Source of the DNA: Dehalococcoidia bacterium
GTDB lineage: Bacteria; Chloroflexota; Dehalococcoidia; UBA2979
Length of the DNA stretch: 64,000 bases
Reading direction: 5' to 3'
Assembly (NCBI GenBank): GCA_023228825.1
Contig: JALOAL010000009.1
Span: 1-64,000, forward strand
The notes beneath the pieces were generated by a model. That model ran no database searches. It saw only the letters and a list, made by a program, of their open reading frames with translations, and had not been told where the DNA came from. The translations under genes and the position numbers were made by a program. This document shows, piece by piece, positions 32,003-40,019 of the stretch. Positions within the stretch are counted from its first letter, which is position 1; every line of letters begins with the position of its first letter.

Positions 32003-33997
32003 ATGGTTCTGGCCCAGCCCCTGCCGGGGGACTTCGACCGAGCGTTGGTGCTGCGTGCTCGCGCGGGCGATCAGGACGCCTTCGCCGAACTGATGCAGCA
32101 ATACGGCGCCACCGTCCGCCAACTGGTCTACCGCTTTGTCCAGGACTCCGATGACGCCCGCGACGTGGAGCAGGACACGTGGATCCGCGCCGCCACGCAC
32201 CTGGACTCGCTTCGTGACGAGGGGCGCTTCCGGCCCTGGGTGAAGAGCATCGCCCGCCACTCCGCCCTCAACTTCCTCGCCGCGCGCAAGCGCCAGCGCG
32301 CCCGCGTCTCCACGTTCGAGGACTGCGGCACCGAGGACTTCGAGGACACCAACACCCAGACGCCCGAGGCGCACACGATGTCCCGCGACAACCAGCGCAA
32401 GGTCTGGGAGGCCCTGGGATCGCTCTCCGAACGCGACCGCACGGCCCTCTTCATGCGGGAGTACCAGGACCAGCCGTACGCGGTGATCGCGGAACGCCTG
32501 CAGATCTCCCGCAACGCCGCGGAGGTCTGTGTCTTCCGTGCGCGCGACCGCTTCCGCCGGCTGTTCCTGGAGATCGAGGGCCGCGCGCAGGACTGCGGCC
32601 TGGATCCGCTGCGCCTGAGTGCGCTGATCGACGGCGAGATGGACCCGGAGTCCGCGCAGGCGCTGCGCGACCACGTGGCCACCTGCACCCCCTGCGACGA
32701 ACGGCTGATCACGATGCAGGCCGGCCAGGCGCTCTACCGCAACCTGGGCCTGTTCGGCTTCCCCCTGGGGCCCGGCGGCCTCCTGGGGTCTGGCGGCCTC
32801 CTCTCCTCGATCGGTGCAGCACTCACCAAGGTCGTGTCGCTGGTCACGGGCGGCTCCGGCGCGACCGCGGCGGTGGGTGGCGGCGGCGCGGCAACGGCGA
32901 CGGCCGCCACCACCGCCACCGCAGTGACGGCGACCGGCATGACCGCGGTGGCCGGCGGATCGCTTGGAGCGATGCCCGCGGTGGCCGGCGCCATCGTCGT
33001 CGCCGTCTCGTCCGTGGTGGCCACGGGCGCCATCCTGCACAAGGCCTCCCCGCCGCCGGCCGCGCCGCCCGCAGTGGTGGCGAGCGCACCTGCCGTCGAG
33101 CAGCCCTCGGGCCGGGCGGCCGTGCCGTCCGCCTCGCCCACGCCGAAGCCCGGCCTGTCGCTGGTGGCCCTCACCGCCACGCCCGAGCCGACCCCGGCAC
33201 CACGCACCGAGGCGCCACCCGCCCCGCCGCCCGTGGTCGCCTCGACGCCCGCGAGCACGCCGGCCCCGCCGCCCGTCGCCTCCATGCCCGCGCCGAAGCC
33301 GAGTGCGACCCCCAGCGCCACGCCGTCCGCCACGCCCTCGCCCACGCCCAGCCCCACGCCGTCCGCCACGCCGCCGCCGGCCGAGAGCGGGCAGATGGCG
33401 AGCAACGACTCCGGCCAGGGCAGCGGCCAGACCGCGCCTCAGACGCCGCTCCAGCAGGTGCAGCAGTCCGTGGGCGCGGCGAAGGCCACCGTGCAGCAGG
33501 CCGCAGAGGTGGCGCACGAGGAGATCGAGCAGGCTGCGGAGAGCGCCCAGGAGACCGTCAAGGCGGCGCAACAGCAGGCCCAGCAGAAGGTCGCCAGCAT
33601 CGAGACCAGGACAGAGGCCGCCAAAGAGGTCGTGGCCCAGGCGGGCGTGAAGATCGACCACATCGCGGACACCGCAAACAAGCAGATCACCGAGACCAAG
33701 GACAAGGGCCAGGCGAAGGTCGACAAGGTGGAGCAGCGCGCCGACCGCAGCCTGGACGGCCTTGAACGCGTCGCTTCGCGCGTGGCGGACCGGCCGCGGG
33801 TCGCGCAGGTGGTGGACCTGATCAGCGGGTGGATCAGCGGTTTCGCGACGAAGCACACCGAAAAGATCGTGGACAAGACCGAGAAGAAGGTGGACCAGAT
33901 CGCCACCCAGGCTGCGCAGGAGATGGACGCCACGGCCACGGCGGCCGAGACGGACGCCGCGGCCGCTGACGCCGCCGGCTCTGGCGGCGCCTCCTAG
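32003..33997 (+). CDS. ECF sigma factor fused to zinc-finger/TM/coiled-coil
   Basis: A 664-aa protein. Residues about 12-95 are sigma region 2 (LRARAGDQDAFAELMQQYG, DARDVEQDTWIRA); about 130-190 are region 4 (LSERDRTALFMREYQDQPYAVIAERL in the HTH area). About 200-235 form an anti-sigma zinc-finger-like module (LSALIDGEMDPESAQ with H-x3-C-x2-C in DHVATCTPC). A hydrophobic stretch at about 320-345 can span the membrane. A Pro/Ala/Thr-rich stalk and a coiled coil (about 480-640) follow. It would be a membrane-tethered sigma carrying its own inhibitor and outside sensor. No separate anti-sigma gene adjoins it. Confidence 0.85.
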   Translation: MVLAQPLPGDFDRALVLRARAGDQDAFAELMQQYGATVRQLVYRFVQDSDDARDVEQDTWIRAATHLDSLRDEGRFRPWVKSIARHSALNFLAARKRQRARVSTFEDCGTEDFEDTNTQTPEAHTMSRDNQRKVWEALGSLSERDRTALFMREYQDQPYAVIAERLQISRNAAEVCVFRARDRFRRLFLEIEGRAQDCGLDPLRLSALIDGEMDPESAQALRDHVATCTPCDERLITMQAGQALYRNLGLFGFPLGPGGLLGSGGLLSSIGAALTKVVSLVTGGSGATAAVGGGGAATATAATTATAVTATGMTAVAGGSLGAMPAVAGAIVVAVSSVVATGAILHKASPPPAAPPAVVASAPAVEQPSGRAAVPSASPTPKPGLSLVALTATPEPTPAPRTEAPPAPPPVVASTPASTPAPPPVASMPAPKPSATPSATPSATPSPTPSPTPSATPPPAESGQMASNDSGQGSGQTAPQTPLQQVQQSVGAAKATVQQAAEVAHEEIEQAAESAQETVKAAQQQAQQKVASIETRTEAAKEVVAQAGVKIDHIADTANKQITETKDKGQAKVDKVEQRADRSLDGLERVASRVADRPRVAQVVDLISGWISGFATKHTEKIVDKTEKKVDQIATQAAQEMDATATAAETDAAAADAAGSGGAS

Positions 33998-34161
33998 CGC
34001 CCCGTCTCGGCGCCCCCGGCGCCACACGGGGCCCCACGACGTCCCACGGTGCCGCACGGTGCTATGGTCGGCGACCCCTCCGAGGGGATCCGCGAACTGA
34101 CCCCTGTCCGTCGATGTGGTACGGATCACATCAACGGGGTTCGGCTCGGAGGGGCCTCTCT

Positions 34162-35298
34162 ATGAGGTTGGGGTTGGCACGTTCCGCGCGGCCGGTCGGC
34201 TGGCTGCTCGCCGCGCTCTCGATTGTCCTCGTCGCTTGTTCCTCCAGCCCGGACGTGACGGACGGCGCGGGCGCCACCGCCACCCCGGAGTCCCAGATCG
34301 CCTCGGCGCCGCGGGCGCCAGAGGGTGCGGACACGCTGGCCGAGGTGCGGCGTCGGGGCTTCCTGCGCGTGGGCGTGAACGACCAGTTGCCGGGCTTCGG
34401 CTACATCCGGTCGGACGGCTCGTTCGGCGGCTTCGACGTGGACTTCGGCCACGCGCTGGCGGCGGCCATCTTCGGTGACCGGGACGCCGTCCAATTCGTC
34501 GCGCTCTCCGCGTCGAGTCGCTTCGAGGCCCTGGACGCGCGCGAGATCGACGTGCTGATCCGGAACACCACCTGGTCCCTCTCGCGCGACACGTCGCTCG
34601 GCCTCTCCTTCGCGGTGCCCACGTTCTACGACGGCCAGGGGCTGATGGTGCGCGCGCGAGACGACATCCACGGCCTGGACGACCTGCAGGGCGCCGTGGT
34701 CTGTTCGCTGTCCGGGACCACCACGCAGTTGAACCAGGAAGACACCTTCGGCGGCACGACGGTGCGCTACCAGCCACTGAACTTCGACCGCGCGGAGACG
34801 CTGCAGGAGGCGTTCGTCGCCGGGCGCTGCGATGCGTGGACGGCGGACCGCTCGCAACTCGCCTCACGGCGGGCGGCGTACCCGGCGCGGGCGGGCGGTC
34901 CCGAGTCGCTGGTGATCCTGCCGGACACGCTCTCCAAGGAGCCGCTGGCGCCGGCCATGCGCTCCGGCGAGGAACAGTGGTCTGACCTGGTCAACTGGGT
35001 GGTGCTGGGCATGATCGCCGCCGAGGAACTCGGCGTCTCCAGCCACAACGTGCGTGAGATGGCCGCCGCCCCCACCTCGGCCGAGGTCGCCCGCCTGCTC
35101 GGCGCCGCCACCGAGGGCCTGCCGTTCGACGCCGGCCTGGGGCTGACGCCGGACTTCATGCAGGACGTGATAGAACAGGTCGGCAACTACGGCGAGGTGT
35201 ACGACCGCAACATCACCCCCCTCGGCATTCCGCGCGAGGGCTCACCAAACGCACTCTGGACGCAGGGCGGGCTCATGTACGCCCCGCCGTACCGTTAG
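34162..35298 (+). CDS. aapJ: General L-amino acid ABC transporter, binding lipoprotein
   Basis: A 378-aa family 3 solute-binding protein with a lipobox (LVACS, Cys about 29). The mature ADTLAEVRRRGFLRVGVND start and GGFDVDFGHALAAAIFG region match AapJ-type proteins. Start at 34162 is chosen for the GGAGGGG about 9 nt upstream. First gene of a four-gene operon with two permeases and an ATPase, the full Aap arrangement, importing a range of L-amino acids in characterised relatives. Confidence 0.9.
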   Translation: MRLGLARSARPVGWLLAALSIVLVACSSSPDVTDGAGATATPESQIASAPRAPEGADTLAEVRRRGFLRVGVNDQLPGFGYIRSDGSFGGFDVDFGHALAAAIFGDRDAVQFVALSASSRFEALDAREIDVLIRNTTWSLSRDTSLGLSFAVPTFYDGQGLMVRARDDIHGLDDLQGAVVCSLSGTTTQLNQEDTFGGTTVRYQPLNFDRAETLQEAFVAGRCDAWTADRSQLASRRAAYPARAGGPESLVILPDTLSKEPLAPAMRSGEEQWSDLVNWVVLGMIAAEELGVSSHNVREMAAAPTSAEVARLLGAATEGLPFDAGLGLTPDFMQDVIEQVGNYGEVYDRNITPLGIPREGSPNALWTQGGLMYAPPYR

Positions 35299-35307
35299 CG
35301 CCCTCGG

Positions 35308-36507
35308 ATGACCGCGCTGCCCGTGGGCCGTTCACCCCTGGCGTCCGCGCTCGCCCGCGTGCTGGCGTGGACGCGCGACGTCCGCGTGCGTCGCGTGGTG
35401 CTGGAGGCGGTGACGCTGGGCCTGGTGGCCGCCCTCGTGATCTACATCGGCATGCGGGCGCGCGAGGCGAGCAGCCTCAACTTCGACTTCATGCAGGAAC
35501 GCGCGGGCTTCGGCATTGGGGACCAGTTCCTGACGCAGGCGGACGGCAGCAGCACGCGCTGGCATGCGTACTTCGCCGGCGTCATGAACACGCTCAGGAT
35601 CACCATCTTCGGCATCCTGCTCTCGCTGGGCCTCGGCCTGGGCATCGGCGTGGCGCGGCTGTCCACGAACTGGCTGGCGGCGAAACTGGCGTTCCTGTAC
35701 GTGGAGGCGATCCGCAACACGCCGCTGCTGGTGTTCGTGGTGTTCTGCTACACGGCCGTGGTGCTACGCCTGCCGCGCATCCAGGAGAGCGCGAGCCTGT
35801 TCGGCGTGGCCCACTTCTCCAACCGCGCTATCGCGCTGCCGTGGCCGCGCCCTCAGGACGGCGCCGGCGCGTTCGCCCTGGCGCTGCTCGGAGGGCTCGT
35901 GGTGGCGTGGGGGGTGTGGCGCGTGCTCGCCCGCCGCGAGGTGCTCACGGGGCGCCCCTCCTACCCCTGGCGCGGAGCGCTCGCGGTCTTTGTCGCGGCG
36001 GCCCTCGTGGCGTTCGTGGCTACGGGGATGCCGCTGCGCATGGAGGCGCCGGAGGTCACGCGCTTCTCCTACGCCGCCGGCCTGCGCCTGTCGCCGGAGT
36101 TCGTGGGCCTGCTGCTGGCGCTGTCGCTCTTCAACGCCGCGTTCGTGGCGGAGATCGTGCGCGGGGCGATCGAGGCGGTGCCGCGTGGCGAGCGCGAAGC
36201 CGCGGCCGCCCTGGGCTTGTCCGGGTGGCAGCAACTGCACCTGATCGTCCTGCCGCAGGCGCTGCGGACCATGTTGCCGCCGCTGGCCACGCAGTGTCAG
36301 AACCTGGCCAAGATGTCCTCTGTGGGAATCGTGATTGCGTTCCCGGACCTGATGACCGTAGGCGGCACAGTGATCAACAACAGCGGCGAGGCGATTCCGG
36401 TCTTCGTGCTGATGATGGCCACCTACTTTGCGCTCAACCTTGTGATCGCGTTCCTGCTGGTGGGCCCGCAGTGGCGCTTCAACTGGTCCACCGGACGGCG
36501 GGCATGA
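35308..36507 (+). CDS. aapQ: General L-amino acid ABC transporter, permease 1
   Basis: A 399-aa permease with about eight transmembrane helices, longer than simple GlnP types, as in AapQ. The coupling-helix motif EIVRGAIEAVPRGEREAAAA lies near residue 275. It forms a heterodimer with the next permease, overlapped by 4 nt. Nine nucleotides separate it from the binding-protein gene. Confidence 0.9.
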   Translation: MTALPVGRSPLASALARVLAWTRDVRVRRVVLEAVTLGLVAALVIYIGMRAREASSLNFDFMQERAGFGIGDQFLTQADGSSTRWHAYFAGVMNTLRITIFGILLSLGLGLGIGVARLSTNWLAAKLAFLYVEAIRNTPLLVFVVFCYTAVVLRLPRIQESASLFGVAHFSNRAIALPWPRPQDGAGAFALALLGGLVVAWGVWRVLARREVLTGRPSYPWRGALAVFVAAALVAFVATGMPLRMEAPEVTRFSYAAGLRLSPEFVGLLLALSLFNAAFVAEIVRGAIEAVPRGEREAAAALGLSGWQQLHLIVLPQALRTMLPPLATQCQNLAKMSSVGIVIAFPDLMTVGGTVINNSGEAIPVFVLMMATYFALNLVIAFLLVGPQWRFNWSTGRRA

Positions 36508-37736
36508 CCGCCGTCCGCCTGCCGTTGGAGTCCGGCCGCGGCTTGCGCTCGGCGCGAGAGGTGCTGGCGGCGGCCTGGGAGTGGGCACGCACGCGGCTGT
36601 TCAACTCGCCTGCGAACGCCGTGGTGAGCCTGCTGCTGATCGTGCTGCTCGCGTGGGCCTCCTTCCTCTTCCTGCGCTGGATGGCATTCGAGGCGGACTG
36701 GGGCGTGGTGCGCACGAACCGCCGCCTGCTGCTGGTGGGCCGCTTCCCGCAGGACCAGGAGTGGCGCATCTGGCCCGTGGTCTACGCGCTCACGGCGTTG
36801 CTGGGCTGGACGTGGGGATCGTGGGGGCGGGTCACTCGCTGGGCGGCCGCCACCATGGCGCTCATCGGCGTGCTGGTGCTGCCCACGCTGGCGGGGTGGG
36901 GTGGCGCGCTCGCCTTCCTCCCGGCGGTGACGCTGGCGGCCCTCGTCCACCTGGTGGCGTTGCGGCTGGCCACGCGCCCCGCCTGGCGCACGCGCGTTCG
37001 AGTGGCCTCCGGCGTGGGGTGGTTCCTGGCGCTGCCGCTCACGCTGGCGCTGCTGCACGTGCGCGGCGGCGTGGATCCCACGCTTTGGGGCGGGCTGTAC
37101 CTGAACCTGGTGGTGGCCAGCGGAGCGGTGATGGGCGCGCTGCCGCTCGGCATTGCGCTCGCCCTCGCGCGGACGTCCTCGTTCCGGGCGCTGCGGTGGG
37201 CGTCCACCGTCTACGTGGAGGTCATGCGCGGGCTGCCGCTGCCGGTGATGCTCACGCTCTCGTGGCTGGCGCTGCGCACGTTCCTGCCGTCCTGGGGCGG
37301 GTTGGACGAGGTGGCGCTGGTCTACCGCGTCACCATTGCCTTCGCGCTCTTCACGGCCGCGTTCATCGCGGAGGCGGTGCGCGGCGGCCTCAACTCGATC
37401 CCTCGGGGGCAGCGAGAGGCGGCGGCGGCGCTGGGCCTGCAGTGGTGGCAGATGACCGCGTACGTCACCATGCCGCAGGCGATCCGGAACTCGCTCCCCG
37501 CGCTGGCGGGGGAGTTCATCGGGCTGTTCATGACCACCACGCTCGTGGCGGTGGTGGGACTGACGGATATGCTCCAGGCCGCGCGCGGCACCACGGAGCA
37601 GCCAGACTTCTTCGGGCGGCAGAAGGAAGTGCTGCTGTTCGTGGGCATGTTGTTCTGGGTGACCGCCTTCGCCCTGTCGCGCCTGAGCGCGCGGCTGGAG
37701 CGGGCGCTGGCAGGGAAGGGGACAAGACGCGCATGA
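36504..37736 (+). CDS. aapM: General L-amino acid ABC transporter, permease 2
   Basis: A 410-aa AapM-like permease with about eight to nine transmembrane helices and the coupling motif EAVRGGLNSIPRGQREAAAA. ATG at 36504 overlaps the aapQ stop; the same frame is open far upstream but only as a shadow of aapQ. Its stop overlaps the ATPase ATG. Confidence 0.9.
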   Translation: MTAVRLPLESGRGLRSAREVLAAAWEWARTRLFNSPANAVVSLLLIVLLAWASFLFLRWMAFEADWGVVRTNRRLLLVGRFPQDQEWRIWPVVYALTALLGWTWGSWGRVTRWAAATMALIGVLVLPTLAGWGGALAFLPAVTLAALVHLVALRLATRPAWRTRVRVASGVGWFLALPLTLALLHVRGGVDPTLWGGLYLNLVVASGAVMGALPLGIALALARTSSFRALRWASTVYVEVMRGLPLPVMLTLSWLALRTFLPSWGGLDEVALVYRVTIAFALFTAAFIAEAVRGGLNSIPRGQREAAAALGLQWWQMTAYVTMPQAIRNSLPALAGEFIGLFMTTTLVAVVGLTDMLQAARGTTEQPDFFGRQKEVLLFVGMLFWVTAFALSRLSARLERALAGKGTRRA

Positions 37737-38524
37737 CCGACGCGACGACCGACGTCACCGGAGGCGCCGCGCCCGCCACCGGCACAGAAGCCCCGCACCC
37801 GGCGATCGTGTGCCGAGACGTGCACAAATGGTACGGCCGCTTTCACGCCTTGCGAGGCATCACCACGGACATCGCAGAAGGCGAGACCGTGGTGGTCTTC
37901 GGGCCGTCCGGGTCGGCGAAGTCCACGTTCTTGCGCTGCCTGAACCGCCTGGAGGTGCACGACTCCGGCGAGATCACGATCGCGGGGATCACGCTGGACC
38001 ACCAGGTGCACAACCTGGCGGCGGTGCGGCGGCAGGTGGGCATGGTCTTCCAGCACTTCCACCTGTTCCCGCACCTGACCGTGCGCCAGAACATCACGCT
38101 GGCGCCCCAGGTGGTGCGCCACATGGCGAAGGCGGAGGCGGACGCGCGCGCGCTGCGCCTGCTGGAGCAGGTGGGCATCCCCAACCTGATCGACATGTAC
38201 CCCTCCGACCTCTCGGGCGGGCAGGCGCAGCGGGTGGCGATCGCCCGCGCACTGGCCATGGAACCGCGCGTCCTGCTGCTGGACGAGCCCACGTCCGCCC
38301 TGGACCCGGAGAGCATCCGAGGCATCCTGGCGTTGCTGGGCGAACTCTCCGACCTCGGCATGACTATGGTCATCGTCACCCACGAGATGGGCTTCGCGCG
38401 GGAGGTGGCAGACCGGCTGCTCTTCCTCGAAGAGGGCCAGGTGGTGGAGGAGGGCCCGCCCGAGCAGATCTTCGGCCACGCCCAGGAGGAGCGCACCCGC
38501 CGCTTCCTGTCCCAGATCCTGTAG
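37733..38524 (+). CDS. aapP: General L-amino acid ABC transporter, ATPase
   Basis: A 263-aa AapP-like ATPase. Q-loop VFQHFHLFPH, signature LSGGQAQR, Walker B LLLDEPTSALDPE and switch VVTHE-type (VIVTHEMGF) are intact. Walker A reads GPSGSAKST: Ala62 replaces the last Gly of G-x4-G-K-S/T. The codon is GCG rather than GGN. Either the variant is tolerated or activity is reduced. Last gene of the operon. Confidence 0.9.
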   Translation: MTDATTDVTGGAAPATGTEAPHPAIVCRDVHKWYGRFHALRGITTDIAEGETVVVFGPSGSAKSTFLRCLNRLEVHDSGEITIAGITLDHQVHNLAAVRRQVGMVFQHFHLFPHLTVRQNITLAPQVVRHMAKAEADARALRLLEQVGIPNLIDMYPSDLSGGQAQRVAIARALAMEPRVLLLDEPTSALDPESIRGILALLGELSDLGMTMVIVTHEMGFAREVADRLLFLEEGQVVEEGPPEQIFGHAQEERTRRFLSQIL

Positions 38525-38592
38525 GTGTGACACCGCTCCGTTGACGGTGCTTGCCGGCGGCCCGGATAGTTCGGCCGGGGTAAGGCGGCGGC

Positions 38593-38874
38593 ATGGTAGA
38601 GATCGAGTTTCACAATCCGCGGCGACCGGACACGTGTGAGGTCTGCCGGTACCTCCTCGAACGACCGGAGTACGACGCGCGTCGGGAACACACGCTCTCG
38701 ATGATCGCCCAGGCGATCATCCTGGATGACCTCCGGGACGCATCCGGCCCGTTGGCGATGCGGAGCGTCTACCAGGAGACGATCGGGTTTCCGGGGCCAC
38801 AGCACCGGATCGAGCCGCGACACTGGCTCCTTGCACTGCTGGAGTCCCCCGAAGTTCGGCTACTATTGGGGTGA
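38593..38874 (+). CDS. Conserved small protein, unknown function
   Basis: A 93-aa soluble protein. A CEVC pair near residue 15 opens a helical N-terminal half (RYLLERPEYDARREHTLSMI), and the C-terminal half holds PRHWLLALLESPEVR. I do not recognise the family. It is followed 17 nt later by a 50-aa gene with its own strong ribosome site, so the two look like a mini-operon. No HTH or nuclease motif is seen. Confidence 0.6.
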   Translation: MVEIEFHNPRRPDTCEVCRYLLERPEYDARREHTLSMIAQAIILDDLRDASGPLAMRSVYQETIGFPGPQHRIEPRHWLLALLESPEVRLLLG

Positions 38875-38891
38875 CCGGACGGGAGGAACGC

Positions 38892-39044
38892 ATGGGCGAA
38901 ACATCGACCCCTACGACCAAGCAGGTCTACCAGGCGTACCTTCGTGGCGACGCGTCGTTCGGCGAGGTGGAGTCGGCCGCACGCGACGCCCTGAGCCGGT
39001 TCCGTGCGGAGCGTGACCGACGCGACCAGTCGTCGAAAGCCTGA
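38892..39044 (+). CDS. 50-aa small helical protein
   Basis: A short frame starting MGETSTPTTKQVYQAYLRGD and ending RRDQSSKA before TGA, with GGGAGG 5-6 nt upstream of the ATG. Mostly charged and probably helical. It follows the 93-aa gene closely. A two-gene toxin-antitoxin or adaptor pair is conceivable from size and order but no family evidence supports it. Confidence 0.55.
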   Translation: MGETSTPTTKQVYQAYLRGDASFGEVESAARDALSRFRAERDRRDQSSKA

Positions 39045-39050
39045 ACCCCG

Positions 39051-40019
39051 CTACTCCGAGGCGAGCGTCGAGCCGCCCTCCGCCGACGCCTCGACCGCGA
39101 CGAGGTGGGAGGCGCAGGAGGCTTCCGCCTGGGCGCTGGTGACCGTGCGGTCCGGGCACACGGTGTCCGTCCACGTCACGTCGCCCAGGTCCGTGAACAT
39201 GTGCTCCTCGCCCGGGTCGTCGCCGATGAGGGCGCCCGTCAGGTCCGCGCCCGTGAGGTTGGCCCGCGAGAGGTCGGCGCCGCGCAGGTCGGCGGAGCGC
39301 AGGTTGGCGCCGGCGAGGTTCGCGTCCGTCAGGTCCGCCCCGCGCAGGTCCGCGTTGAACATCGAAGCGTTGGAGGCGTCCACCCCGCTGAGGTTGGCCA
39401 GGCGCAGGTCCGCCTGATTGAGGCGCGTGTCCACCAGCAGCGCGCCGCGCAGGTTCGCGTTGCTCAGGTTGGCGCTGTTCAGCAGCGCGAACGTGAGGCG
39501 AGCGCGCGACAGGTCAGCCTCCGCCAGGCGCGCGCCGCTGAGGTTGGCCGCGAACAACTCCGCGCCCGACAGGTCCGCGTCCACCAGGCTGGACGTCCGG
39601 AGGGAGATGAGCGCGTCCACCCCGTTGATCAGGCCCAGTTCGTACAGGAACGTGACCACAAAGCGTTTGCGGGCGCCGTCCATGCCCTCCAGCGCCGTCA
39701 GCGTCTGAGCGCGCGCGACCTCGCGGATCACCACTCGGCGCGATGCGTCCACGTCCGTCTCCAGCAGTTCGCGGTCCAGCGCGAAGGAGGAGATCTGGTC
39801 CAGGTACTCCTGCAGACGCTGCTCCTGCGCCTGTTCCTGCGCCTGCTCTCGGGCCGAGGCGTTCACGGCCTGGGACACCAACTGGCCGCCGAGGATGAGG
39901 ACGAACGGGAGCACGATCAACTGGACGTAGTCGATCAACTTCTTCTCGCCGAAGCCGGTCCACGCGTAGAAGCGGCTGAGGCGGGATCCAATGGCGGGCA
40001 ACGGGTTGGGGATGCGCAT
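39051..40019 (-). CDS. Membrane-anchored pentapeptide repeat protein
   Basis: A 322-aa protein. A transmembrane helix lies at about residues 27-45 (LIDYVQLIVLPFVLILGG), then a Gln/Glu-rich coiled coil (SAREQAQEQAQEQ), a helical region, and about 20 pentapeptide repeats of the A(D/N)LxxA type (about residues 145-270) forming a quadrilateral beta-helix. The C-terminal 50 residues have two Cys. Its ATG overlaps the upstream solute-binding protein stop (TGATG), so the two are coupled. Role unknown; possibly a scaffold. Confidence 0.85.
   Translation of the reverse strand: MRIPNPLPAIGSRLSRFYAWTGFGEKKLIDYVQLIVLPFVLILGGQLVSQAVNASAREQAQEQAQEQRLQEYLDQISSFALDRELLETDVDASRRVVIREVARAQTLTALEGMDGARKRFVVTFLYELGLINGVDALISLRTSSLVDADLSGAELFAANLSGARLAEADLSRARLTFALLNSANLSNANLRGALLVDTRLNQADLRLANLSGVDASNASMFNADLRGADLTDANLAGANLRSADLRGADLSRANLTGADLTGALIGDDPGEEHMFTDLGDVTWTDTVCPDRTVTSAQAEASCASHLVAVEASAEGGSTLASE

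Noticed and set aside
35367..36503. Upstream extension of the second amino acid permease
   Set aside because: It is a shadow of the first permease; ATG 36504 with ATGA overlap is the natural start.
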